This document shows positions 9,001 to 16,159 of a stretch of 64,000 bases of DNA, one piece after another; within the stretch, counting starts at the first letter, position 1; each line of letters starts with the position of its first letter. The notes under the pieces were generated by a model. The model saw only the letters and a list, made by a program, of their open reading frames with translations, made no database searches and had not been told where the DNA came from. The stretch is taken from assembly GCA_034401135.1 (NCBI GenBank), contig JAWZSP010000001.1, positions 3,720,001 through 3,784,000 of the forward strand, read 5' to 3'. The position numbers were made by a program, and so were the translations under genes. Source of the DNA: Volutella citrinella. Lineage: Eukaryota; Ascomycota; Sordariomycetes; Hypocreales; Nectriaceae.

Positions 9001-11663
9001 TTGTCGAACCGCACATCGGCATTGGGCTCGGAGTACGGTCCCTTATCAGGGTGGTTCTCATGCACTTCCCGGGGTGTCACAATCTGTATCGGCTCTTCTT
9101 GGTCTTTCCATTTGTCCACCACGGATCGGTCAGGCGAGGTGCTTCGAGAACGAATCTCGTCGGAAGCAATCCTCCGCGCGGCTTCATACTCGCGATAGTG
9201 CTTGTCGGCTTCTTCCTGGATGGGATCCGAAGCTTCCTTGGCGTCGCCACCAGTTCGGCTCTTTGCTGCATGATGGTCGGGGTCGTCAGGAACCGTCGAT
9301 GCCTCGCGCCGTTTTTCCATTTCATATTCATGGTTTCGTTGCTGATCCTTGAGAGAGTTTTCCAGTTCGAAAGAGTCCTTGCGGGACATTCTGGGGGGGG
9401 TAACAGTTTTCATCGGCGGGCTGTCGTCAAAGTTGGGTTCTCGGTCGACAGTCACAATGGTAGGAGTAAGGGGTCGGTCAGATACGGAAAAATGAGGCGG
9501 CGTGAAGAGGTCATCTCTCTCCTGGTATTGGAATGGGTCGACCTGGGAAACCGAGGTCGCCAATTCCCGGGGCGCTTGAGATGATGATGGAGGCTCCTGT
9601 GGCCTGGGGCGCTCCCGGTCTACCTCGTGCACCACTACCGGCCCTTTTCCCTTGGCTGCCTTTTCTCGCTGGGTATCATTGGTTTCGTCAATTCGTGAAG
9701 TCATGGAAGAAAAATCCTGGTCAGGATATTGCGAGGGGCGGGGTTCGCGCTTAGATTTCTGTGGTTCCTTGTCGCGGATCCGGTCATCACGCCCACGAGA
9801 TTTCGAGTCATCCTCATCTTGGTATTGCCTGGAGGGGCGCTCTCTCTCCGACTTGGGTTTGCGTCGGTCATCATCATCGTCCTTGCGGGAATACAGGACG
9901 GCAGCGGTAGCGGCACCGGCGATACCAGCAACAGCGGCAGCCTTCATTGCGCCCTCCCCCGTTCGCTTCTCGGAACGAGAGTCACGTTCATCGCGATCTC
10001 GCAGCTCCTTGTGAATACTCTCCAGCTCATCCTCGGTGTTGTAGAGCTGCGGGGACACAAGGACCTTGGGCCTCGGCTGCTCTAGAGGCCCTGTTGCAGG
10101 TCGACCTTGGCGCGGAAGCTCTTGGCGCGGAAGTTCATGGCGCGGAGGTTCATGGTGTGAGGACGACACGTAATCGCGATGAGCATCAAATCGGTTGGGG
10201 TCCTCAGTTGGCATAGGGAAGACCTCTCGCATGGGGGTTTTCTCCGTAGCTACCGGAGCAGGTTGGCGGCGATCGGAACGCGAGTCCTGGCCAGGAGCAA
10301 CGGCGGCGCCGACTATTCCGTGCAATGAGTTTTGCGGGCCAAACAGTCGTGGGTCGACGTGGGAGCTCTTCTTGTCGTACATTCTGTGATTAGAATATGA
10401 AGAATCACGACGCGTCATCCCGGCCGCAATGCCAGCTGCTGCTGCGGCAGATCCTGCAGCCGCCACGGTTGCTGCTGTGTTCCCGACGGCATGCGACAGA
10501 CTCGGGCCATACGCAAGCTCCGAACTCGCGCCGTCACTGGCAGAATCTTCGTCATCGGATGCATCCTCCCAGTCCTCGTCGTCAGATGACGAGCTGGCGG
10601 CCGGCTTGGAGCCACTGATTCCACGAGCATCGGCCTTGCGACGGCCGTACTGCGAAGCAGCATACATGGCACCTACGCCACCAGCAATTCCAAGTGCGGC
10701 AGCTTTGCCGCCCCGACCTGAGGAACGCGATTCCTGGTCAGACTGCTTGGCCAGTCTCGACAGCTTCTGTCCAAGCTCGCGGATCTCCTCGTCCTCGGTT
10801 TTTCCCTTGCCCTGGCGTCGCGGAGCAGTCTTGGAGGGCGCACCGGGCCCCGGGTGCCCGTGGCTCGATTGGCCCGGCTGCGCTTCATTCCTAGGGCTCT
10901 GGTGACCGTATGATGCCCGGCTTCGGGGGCTGAAGCTACGGCTCTTGGGGCCCTTGATGTATCCAGAGCCATAGGCCAGATCGGAATTGACTGAAGAAGA
11001 GGACGAGTTGCCAAAGTATAAGACGCGCCGCTTTTTCTTGGCTCGTCGTCGCTGTCTGAGGTGCTCCGACGGTGCACGAAAGAATGTGCCGAAAACACCA
11101 CCGTACTGTTTCGTGTCCTTATAGCGAGAGATATCAACCAGTGATGTAGATGACGAGGTATCGGAGGAGAATGTGCTTGAGGGCGCGCGTGGCCTTTGCG
11201 TCTCGCGTTGTGACTGGTAGGGTTCGTTATTGCTGTGCCCGGACGGTGGCGGTGCACGCGCGTATTGTTGTCCATATGGCTGTTGGTAAGCTTGTTGCTG
11301 GTATGGCTGCTGCTGATGCGACTCTGGTTGGTACGGTCGTTGTTGATATGGCTGCTGATATGGCTGCTGTTGGTATGGCTGTTGTTGGTCTGGCTGATGT
11401 TGATAGGGCTGCTGTTGGTATGCATGTTGTTGATGCATCTCTGGTTGATACGACCGTTGCTGATGCGACTCTGGTTGATACGGTCGTTGTTGATATGGCT
11501 GCTGTTGGTACGGTTGTTGATATGGCTCCTGTTGATATGGCTGCTGCTGAGTTTGGTGAGACGGTGGCGGTTGTTGCTCTCGACGCGAATCGTATGAATC
11601 GTATGAATCGTAGCCCCGTCGGCGATGGCCTTCGGGGCCACGCGACCGATCGTCTCGCGCCAT
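1..11663 (-). CDS. Giant involucrin-repeat / leashin-like scaffold protein (partial, C-terminus outside window)
   Basis: The ATG at 11663-11661 opens a frame without a stop to the window edge, at least 3,887 codons; codon phase is the same at the start, at 5006 and at position 1. In order: a Tyr/Gln-rich repeat tract (about residues 35-125); several Ala/Gly-rich hydrophobic stretches, each followed by basic residues (about 316-343, 391-417, 569-596, 1308-1332, 1578-1600); Ser/Arg-rich disordered parts with short motifs I associate with fungal involucrin-repeat proteins (AATLAAGLKDSGF, IVIDDPNYRRR, ILNLVLPTPE); then a long Glu/Pro/Thr-rich half with lysine clusters (SKKERKK, SKKSKKKKK) and a Val-Glu-Pro minisatellite. 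Large proteins with this annotation include leashin, which tethers Woronin bodies to the cell cortex or septum; assignment to leashin is inference. No intron is needed. The cut C-terminus prevents a check of the conserved C-terminal region. Confidence 0.9.
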   Translation of the reverse strand, partial: MARDDRSRGPEGHRRRGYDSYDSYDSRREQQPPPSHQTQQQPYQQEPYQQPYQQQPYQQRPYQPESHQQRSYQPEMHQQHAYQQQPYQHQPDQQQPYQQQPYQQPYQQRPYQPESHQQQPYQQQAYQQPYGQQYARAPPPSGHSNNEPYQSQRETQRPRAPSSTFSSDTSSSTSLVDISRYKDTKQYGGVFGTFFRAPSEHLRQRRRAKKKRRVLYFGNSSSSSVNSDLAYGSGYIKGPKSRSFSPRSRASYGHQSPRNEAQPGQSSHGHPGPGAPSKTAPRRQGKGKTEDEEIRELGQKLSRLAKQSDQESRSSGRGGKAAALGIAGGVGAMYAASQYGRRKADARGISGSKPAASSSSDDEDWEDASDDEDSASDGASSELAYGPSLSHAVGNTAATVAAAGSAAAAAGIAAGMTRRDSSYSNHRMYDKKSSHVDPRLFGPQNSLHGIVGAAVAPGQDSRSDRRQPAPVATEKTPMREVFPMPTEDPNRFDAHRDYVSSSHHEPPRHELPRQELPRQGRPATGPLEQPRPKVLVSPQLYNTEDELESIHKELRDRDERDSRSEKRTGEGAMKAAAVAGIAGAATAAVLYSRKDDDDDRRKPKSERERPSRQYQDEDDSKSRGRDDRIRDKEPQKSKREPRPSQYPDQDFSSMTSRIDETNDTQREKAAKGKGPVVVHEVDRERPRPQEPPSSSQAPRELATSVSQVDPFQYQERDDLFTPPHFSVSDRPLTPTIVTVDREPNFDDSPPMKTVTPPRMSRKDSFELENSLKDQQRNHEYEMEKRREASTVPDDPDHHAAKSRTGGDAKEASDPIQEEADKHYREYEAARRIASDEIRSRSTSPDRSVVDKWKDQEEPIQIVTPREVHENHPDKGPYSEPNADVRFDNKFHPHEEDTFRSIAMHPVTGFSMMKDPHADRERPILNLVLPTPEQSRRSTPAPEVQEQSSREVVETSTAPQVVDDVTVGSKDEDVRVVPSTHTAKSVTWGENETIEVDTPDHRSDSEGHSKSEQSDKPRPRLNKNSRWGAIAAAMAVSSTEPHNEPEIDLPIVKEVDTTARDMSTVPTHHVFVDETISGPPVPGPKPASPGAQHMPGGYADDYEFAATLAAGLKDSGFNPDIVIDDPNYRRRESPPGVEEANGDDVHRQAWADIGSGAADSFKKPVQEPGFVLGEVDTPQEKAIMAEPIWSQHPPEAPIPPAYVKSEVPKSRDDRKHDVVVVQDDRKPSTYDTRSESRRWDAEAPYWDDRSSKHRSRPYDDRSDVSAPITSRRTRRSSTEARPREARSDDEWDAPRHDKRQEKKSSRFSSGDAVRIGATAAAAFGAYQFLKDDKSSKDRPSSRDRPSRESWSDDERGASKKPSKRRSREFEDLSVSRRSESQQDAHQKRPSRDIPSRDFRYDDERDAYSKSRRDRDDEYEAGSRSSLGHHDGTPRKSSSRDARADEWGEPRKTHRQSSSYDPSSRGLSRSDILFNGSSSQRSSRDNRQSDYGFDKYARDETSRDGREPFDDRAPSSVVSEPRRRGHQRKISRQDDDDIRSVASAPGSSRKTRDRDSESRQSTGLSRFFKSNGHRGEKRDSFLDNAGTLGAGVGIAGAAMAIASRSDATDVPSDEKAGPSRTRSFDAFDPEIAPRAIKPAIDPQYGDLLPLPPSEPGSPSSGPEEMPGLPDSRPDTPPELRRELFSHQRRRSAHDTPTKTPSQTAIPIQLRLGRQSTPGSPVGGTRATPTGSPVAFHSETAALNKRPSRPTSWEVSREFKPLYLLEHARPTQDTLDVQELPELPPSEASEPPSRGSPSPESEEIHGGPDYFALEGIGGAAVPPLLVNTAISQAYGGEESQETTPRAETRPDLPVPLSTDASVNESSHASESNEVLMAENARAISPSPAEPGEEHAPEPVESMSKDRSSYLYNFTPPALRTSDFQDFVESQGETTPTKQTGSADVFHEMPDDLMSVDDHFSDAVEGPDADQISREAFHVPSERDGIDDPPIGANTAEQVSLDELVVSDTRAQSEHIDETVVSAVEPVVEPAMKTVDPVVEPAVEPGIDIVDPDVDPVVDTVVEPAVEPVVEPVVEPAIDIVDPVVDTVVEPAVEPEIDIIEPVVESAAKPAAEPVIEAANESAVEPMVEPIIEPIDCPADKSIVEPIEESTIQPIIEAIDEPAIDVVDPIVEPAVEPVVEPFVEPTVESDMKAVVEPTAEPIVEPVVEPVVEPVVEPVVEPVVEPAVESVIDPADKSIAGPIDESTLQPIIEAVDELAIESDIKAVVEPAAEPAIDIVDPIVEPAVEPVVEPVAEPADASIAGPIDESTIQPIIEAVDEPVVEPRVEPLIEPTVMPAIDSSVGPGTESTQETALEEGSRDLGGDETVDDATKSLAVDATGPSEPLDLNTLHEAVSEPTPEFSLEDELAAIEQMSHLSSKERKKLKKAARKKAQDALANQPSEPQPTANNESAQQPTPQLEMEADGQSEQPVGQSLPPVEFEDPSKATGHDLVEQPADTEMTVEESAAISEPHLPTTSGDGILDAEDAPIIPVDVASEDTGVDAVQDAMTEPTEGVMEAESQAAPTQSKKSKKKKKKGKAAASEEINLSESTEKPETTALAEPPGPTELMETTDVAPPATPDALQDQDDQLNAISDVHVEDSLLDSVDTQTTAGPRHKADGETENNKGVPEELADVESANPDPGLAPGTDDHPDVQALNSHDRQAKSVHWEADQEDPTVEAKTSPDNEATDFVDAPSSPTIESSGKPFDEEQTNPPSSADRASLQGDEQAPPQKKGYFPTTFSGLPTAAGFAAVGSAWKKVWGVQEKDGDVDGSVGHAEKGLDNMTAAQDDPVDPLEKPEDAAPLVPVDELPAEAKAEKAVESEPLAEIDEADVPPPLDSHVSEPLFSQGDAPPELSQSTTNGEETSQLDSARKTPEDAGFEAVAGDISIVEPSETSQKIEDAETETSTVKKSKKSKKKKKKDQPVSEETTAFQAQEPSEPVEKPAEANTEGPVTDDPSAEAPRDLDVPASIELKAEEPSDSTVHQTEEPAPEKLTEESIPDNTEASSNMASEEPSVVEVVTEPVTSKKSKKSKKKRNSVPEEPEAPERLVDMPDSQVDTQLPEPPAESKPDLEAKTQEAPVDAPNPESSMDRPEPITEPTLDPEADSATQDTPGDVTPPDDNATDGTPLEDSRLDAAPVADADADAEADPETTSKSKKKKKKKKKGTAALEEAAKPTGDEATTQEPAAPANPQDVATKEDVPTSNGEEPKDSQESEIPPEEETSELQKGAAEALPSTAEDVIPLEHENVAIDTSDAPTSTNVSHEQSNSTDDKALVETPGTPPAEEPASESLVATTGDSESLFPAKLSKKERKKKKKKAALEEAAGPDPSAPTPPEDTEAGPEADTPVPPTEKATEPAEQKPTEAETTDSAKDEAARDQEPSVPVGESPTPDAESAEQPVPSENEVKPEEERGGSSPKTSITDQENIKAKDNDSENLQEPETTLPPETETERPDDADAKVDALEQGASDGEKGGKDGESSEHRKSHVEPGVESTIQLEPELETTKLETEDEFAGLSKKQRKKKMKEKAKALAALTSSVQPEPSTEPEAANEGLTENMVEPEGQEESKTEHEIEPTAKPAAVPQSRTEPQLQTEAESMVEPESAHVEPDFVQEPIDDQVAEKSVSKESSPESQLEPDITPTFGTEDTGALDTVTVAQPETERDDQSGSQPGPSNPADELTLEKASNVESEATFEASPGQQDGLGELPNVAHPEHLTKSNQPEGLPEPPVMERPDSEPGVALSKKERKKLKKQQKKELASVVEDTEVTEASVKAGPVMPTEDLGGEIRPDVAVDAQPEATPPSVDTRISAKATEAVLDSVEPTMNEPETGSKREDQSLSSPAAVDADVDAVAT
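4680..5640 (-). repeat. Coding minisatellite, Val-Glu-Pro repeats inside the giant ORF
   Basis: A 12-bp unit (plus strand gggctcgacaac, encoding V-V-E-P on the minus strand) is repeated head to tail at 5001-5072: five perfect copies, then one with a single change. Degenerate copies extend through about 4680-5640. A longer block of about 70 bp, starting with gcctcgatna and ending near atcagcgggc, recurs near 4730, 4917 and 5195, so there is also a higher-order period of about 190-275 bp. All units are multiples of three, and the frame stays open. Confidence 0.93.
11290..11560 (-). repeat. Gln/Tyr/Pro-rich repeat tract (YQQQPYQQ-type) at the N-terminus of the giant ORF
   Basis: The minus strand encodes many tandem variants of PYQQ and QPYQ, with occasional PESHQQ or PEMHQQ units, over about 90 residues. 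On the plus strand this appears as repeated tggctgttgttggta-like words. The tract is in frame with the rest of the giant gene and looks like an expandable, intrinsically disordered prion-like segment. Confidence 0.85.
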
Positions 11664-12447
11664 TATGCCGATTTATCGGCGTGTCGATGGGAGAGCCGCC
11701 TTTGGGGGGAGGACAGGGCCGCTTTGTTGTTGATGGTGTTTTGTTTTGGCAAGCTCACAAGCGCTTAAATGAACCGGGTCGCCCTAATTAGGCCGTCAGA
11801 CCCGCTGCCGACAAGCGGTGGCTGGGATCCCGACGAAGAGCGCGCTATGGCCCGTCGTTGGTGGTGGACCACGGGCCGTGGGGCTGAAATTGGGGCTACC
11901 CGTTGTGCTGTGTGGGAGGCCTGTCCTGTCTGTACTCTCTGTGGTACCTCAAGACGGGCTGTGACAGGTGCCAAGCGAGTCGGGTATGTCATGAAATTGT
12001 TGGAGGAGCACCCCGTAGCGAGGCAGCTAAGCGCAGGGCCAAGGTCGATTGTCTCTTTGATTGCCCAGGCCCGGTTTCGACATCGAGTCTAGATTTTGCT
12101 CGACGTGACCTGATATATTCCGAATCCCAAGGCCCTCGTTCGCTCATCAGGCCGCCACACATTATCCGTCTCCACCCATGCCAGCTGGCAGTCACATGCA
12201 CGGACACGTGCCGCCCACCGCTTTTTCCGAGCAGGCCAGTTGCGCTTGTCCTTGCGTTCCCAGTGACTACTACCCTAAACCGCATTGTCAATTAATTGGG
12301 GGATTGGAAACTCATCACTTCATGGCCGTGTCTCGCCTTTGAACATCACTTGCTGCATTGGGTTGCGGGCTGTAGCGGGAGCTGCCTCGCTCGCGTGCGC
12401 CATTCCACAGTTAACCGGGCGGGCCGTTTTCTCGGGAGTCGGCCTAC
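11664..12447. other. Intergenic, 5' flank of the giant ORF
   Basis: There is no convincing coding sequence. Reading frames here are short and lack recognisable domains. This stretch should hold the promoter and 5' UTR of the giant minus-strand gene. No tRNA or repeat was recognised. Confidence 0.5.
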
Positions 12448-12915
12448 CTATTTTTGGTACGCGTGGTGGAATGCGAAGGTAAACTTTTTGGCAGGATTCT
12501 TCAACTCACACCGTGAATGGTCGAGACCAACGCAGCCGTGGAAACCATCCCGATGCAATAGAGATGCCCAAGCCCGACTCCACCACCGTGACCCGCCGAG
12601 GAACCCAATCGGCCAGCTACTAATACCCAACCAAGTGTTGCTCATCTGCAAATGCCGCTTCAGCAATTGTCCACTCCTTTGGCCCAACGTCCATCTGCCC
12701 CGTCGGGCTGCCACACCGCTCTGGATGACCAGCTTCGACTCATCGTCTAGAGCAGCAAATACCAGTGTCAAGCTTGCAACACCGACCCACAGTGCCAGCA
12801 GGTATGCAAACTCAGCCTTGGCTAGGCACTTCCCGATGCAGCATCGTGGGCCATGCAGGAACACATAGTTGCTCCACCTCTGGCGGCTCCCTTCTTGTCG
12901 TTGATACCTAAGCAT
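12448..12915 (-). pseudogene. Cytochrome P450 C-terminal relic
   Basis: The minus-strand reading includes FLHGPRCCIGKCLAKAEF, a good match to the P450 heme-binding loop FxxGxRxCxGxxxAxxE with the axial Cys, at about 12860-12807. It continues through LLALWVG and DDESKLVIQSGVAAR, which resemble the last strands of fungal P450s. The homology spans only about 70-75 residues (about 12690-12900). The frame then runs about 80 residues beyond a normal P450 end into unrelated sequence. Upstream on the same strand the frame is broken by stops near a weak WD-GFF remnant (about 12930), and no I-helix or ExxR region was found. The rest of a roughly 500-residue enzyme is missing, so this is most likely a decayed fragment. 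Whether it is transcribed is unknown. Confidence 0.62.
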
Positions 12916-14013
12916 CGCTGTCTGATCCTTACTAGACGGCTAAAAGAATCCGTCCCAGACCGGAACATTGGGTGCGATTCTTGCTACGGCGGAAGGCGGA
13001 AGGTGAAGGTAGTTGTCGCATTACATCACCGCTGGCTATGCTCACCGCCCTGGGTCATGAGCAATTCCATGCCTACAAGCAGAAGACGGCTGACACTGAT
13101 CAATTATTACTACTAGTTATTAGTACTCGTTCTACGGGGTTTACGGAAGACTCCTCGGCCGTGGAAAGCGGTAGCTTTTATTGACAACAACCTCTGTAAG
13201 CGCCTTGGGCGAGCACCTCAAGTGGCAGCCCCCGGTGAGTAGCCCAGGCTAACACCGTCGTTGAGAAATGCATCTTACATGCACCCTGCAGCGCGTTGAT
13301 TGGATCAGTATGTATCACGACTAGTCGCTGTAGCTGCAGCTGAATACCTAGGCAACGGACAACCATCTAATGGGAGCTCCGGCGGCTCAGAAGGTAACCC
13401 AGCTGTGCTCTCCACGTCACCCTCATAACTCGTACGTGGACAAGTGTGAAGTGTTTGCGAGAACTCGAAACTGGGAAAAAGGAAACCTCGAGGTGGGTGG
13501 GTGGGTGGCTCTCGCGACCTTACTACTATTCAGTTACGGGGTGGTGGCAAGTAGAGTCTTCAAGTGAATATCATGTCTCTCGCTATTATCGCTAATTACG
13601 CTCCTGTAATGCGACCATATGTGAGGGAGCCCTGTTATTTCCCCAGTCGCCTCAAATGTCGTTGCCAGATAAAACAAATAAAAGCAAGGCTTGGTCAAAT
13701 TCCATGATCCCCGCATACGCCATCCCGCATGATGTAGTGCCATCCACAACCACATTGACTCATCATCACCTTCATCTCATCCGTACTGCAGGCGCAATAC
13801 TCCACCGCGAATGACAACTGATGTCGATATGCTCGTCCACCTCAGCATTCGAGTTTCGACGGCAGCACCTCTCCCACTGGTTAGGTCTAGGCATCCAGCA
13901 TATCAGCCACTGCATGCGGCGTGGCACCTGGTCATTTCCCACAGCCGACTTGCCAACCGGGCCTCGTTCGTGCTGCCTTGCTTGCGCCGCAGCATTGGGC
14001 GCCTGGGCTGCCT
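12916..14013. other. Intergenic between the P450 relic and the RING gene
   Basis: No supported gene. It may contain further decayed P450 sequence near 12920-13110, but I could not align it convincingly. It also holds the 3' flank of the RING gene (minus strand). Confidence 0.4.
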
Positions 14014-16159
14014 CTACCAAGGGCGGTTCCTGGTCGTCTGATCGTCTTGATTCGTACTGGCATTCATCGGCGAAATGCTCCGCTCGTCCAGCAGCACTCC
14101 GCCGGGTGACTGCAGGGGGTTCGGCAGCCTCGACGACGTAGAAGTCCTTTCTGCGCCTGCGTCCGTCGACAAAGTGGACGCACCGCCTGAGGTCTGCATG
14201 GCCTGGCTTCCCCGTTGTGCTTGAGTACGAAAGCTGGGCCCCGAAAATAGCCCGGTGGAGGCGGCTCCCTGTCCCCGGCCGGCCCAACGTGGTGATCCGG
14301 GTACGCCTCCGAATGACACCCTCCCATTTGAATTTGCCAATCCAGGTGTCTGTGCCAACGATGGCATTGCATCTCGCTGAGACCGAGGCGGTGTTGACTC
14401 AGACGGCGCGTTCCCGTTACGTGTTGGCAGTGCCACCACCGGTATGGCATTAGGCGGGCTGGATTGTCTCGCCTCGGTGTTGTTGTGGCGCGGCCGTGTT
14501 CTACGCTGTTGCTCGCCTGAGTCCGAAGGTGGCGAGCGTCGTCCTCCAGACGGGCCAGCCCGAGCTGCTGAAGAGCTCTCGCCAATGTCCACGGTCGTGG
14601 CAACTGCTCGGAAGAACATATCATCTCCCGCTGCGCTCATCCTACTCCTCATGTCAGCGTGTTCGTCAAGCAGGTTGCCCACGACATAAATACTACACGT
14701 ACCCTTGGGGAATCTGTAGGCCGCGCATCCTCATCATGTTCATGAACGAACGAGAAGAGGCAGCATGGTGTTTCGGCTCCGCGTGCAACTTGTCACGGCA
14801 ATACGGACAGCTGTCGGAATCTTCCAGCCATTTTTTTATGCAGTGATCACCAAAGATGTGTTTGCATCTGGGAAGTCGAAGCGGGGCCTCGTTGATTCCT
14901 TCCGGTGTCGCGACACCGTATTCGTTGTAGCATATTACGCAAGCTGGAGTAAGTATTAGCTTTCGGTCGTCGCATGTGCATGAGGATGAATAACAACTTA
15001 CTTCTGTCAGCCTCGTCCAGGTCCTCGATCCGGACGCTCTGCATAGTTCGTAGTGTCATCTTAGAGGCTACCATCTTGCTGGATGCTGTCCCGCGGACCA
15101 GTTGAATCTGGCGAACAATGGCGTCGTCCATTGGATGCCCGTCCATGTTGGGAGGCAGACCTGCAGCTGAATGGTGGACGAGTTGCTCGAGAAAAAGTTG
15201 TCGAGTGATGTCATCATCTTCGTCTCCCCGCCGTCCATCGGATGTTGAAAATCGTGAAGACATGGACCGCCGACCTCTCCCGTGGGTACGACGTGTTCCT
15301 AATGAAGCTGGAGGTGGTCCTGCGGAGTCAGTTAGTTGCGAGGATTGCGAGTACGACACTGAAGGCCAAAGATGCCAATTCTGAAGGGAGCGCTTTTCGG
15401 TGTGGCCTCGTGGTTTGACTTGATGGGGGAAAAGACTTTAGAGTAGAGGGATGCTAACTTACTGGAGGCCGAGGACGTAATATCGGGGCGATACACCCGA
15501 GACGAAGAGGCAGGAGCCGAGTGGTGGCTGCGGCGAGACTGCGTAGGTTGAGGAGGTTGGGCAGGTGACGAAGCTGTGAAGTGGGATATCTGGTAGTGAG
15601 GGTAGCCGGCTGCCGTCAGGTTGGACAAGGACGAGGGAGGCCGTGGCAGTGAGTTGGGCTCGGCTGCAGCCCCAGCACCCGCACCAACACCCCCATGAGG
15701 GCCATGAGGGGCAATCCCCAGGCCAACAGGTGCTTGAAAACTCAAAGGACGCACGGCGGAAGGCTGGTATGGCTGAGGGGGGCCGTTTGCAACACCGACA
15801 GATGGACCTATCTGGCTGGCTGTTGCCGTCGCTGACGGAGCGGACATGCGGACAGGTGCAGGTTCGTGATTTCGCGGGGTCACGCTGGAGCCAAAGTGAT
15901 CTGGCGGGGGGTTGCTGTGAAATCCCAAGGTTGGCGGTGGCAGTCCTGCACTATGGGCCAGCTGGAACGGATCAGCAAAAGGAACTGGCGGCATCATATG
16001 GTGTGAAAACGGCGGCGGTATGGCCGGAGCCTGCGGCTGCCACGGGTAGGTGGCAGCGTTCGGCGGACGAGGGGCCCAGGGCGACGAGGGGCCATGAACA
16101 GGATCGTATTGCCCAGCAGACCGCGGGTGGTTGTGTAGAACGAAGTCCATGGGATCCAT
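14014..16159 (-). CDS. RING-finger protein, putative E3 ubiquitin ligase (4 exons, about 627 aa)
   Basis: Exons are 16159-15463, 15319-15002, 14943-14703 and 14641-14014. Introns have donors GTAAGT, GTAAGT and GTACGT, acceptors CAG, CAG and TAG, and phases 1, 1 and 2. The N-terminal 230 residues are Pro/Ser/His-rich and disordered. The RING lies in exon 3: CVIC, then 21 residues, CKHIFGDHC, then CPYC. The canonical fifth ligand (His three residues after the first His) is Gly here, and a shifted His or Asp in GDH may take its place. The C-terminal 210 residues are Ser/Pro-rich. RING proteins recruit ubiquitin-charged E2 enzymes; the substrate is unknown. The last intron has two possible acceptors 6 nt apart (14648 or 14642), which would add or omit Ser-Arg. 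The exon structure is inferred, but all phases agree and the total is an exact multiple of three. Confidence 0.88.

Noticed and set aside
268..10905. Many plus-strand and alternate-minus-frame ORFs (for example the Ser-rich frame 1105-1980 and the Ser/Leu/Pro frame 4688-5563)
   Set aside because: They are shadows of the repetitive giant minus-strand gene. Their composition is a direct result of reading its GAG/CCC/GTC codons in other frames.
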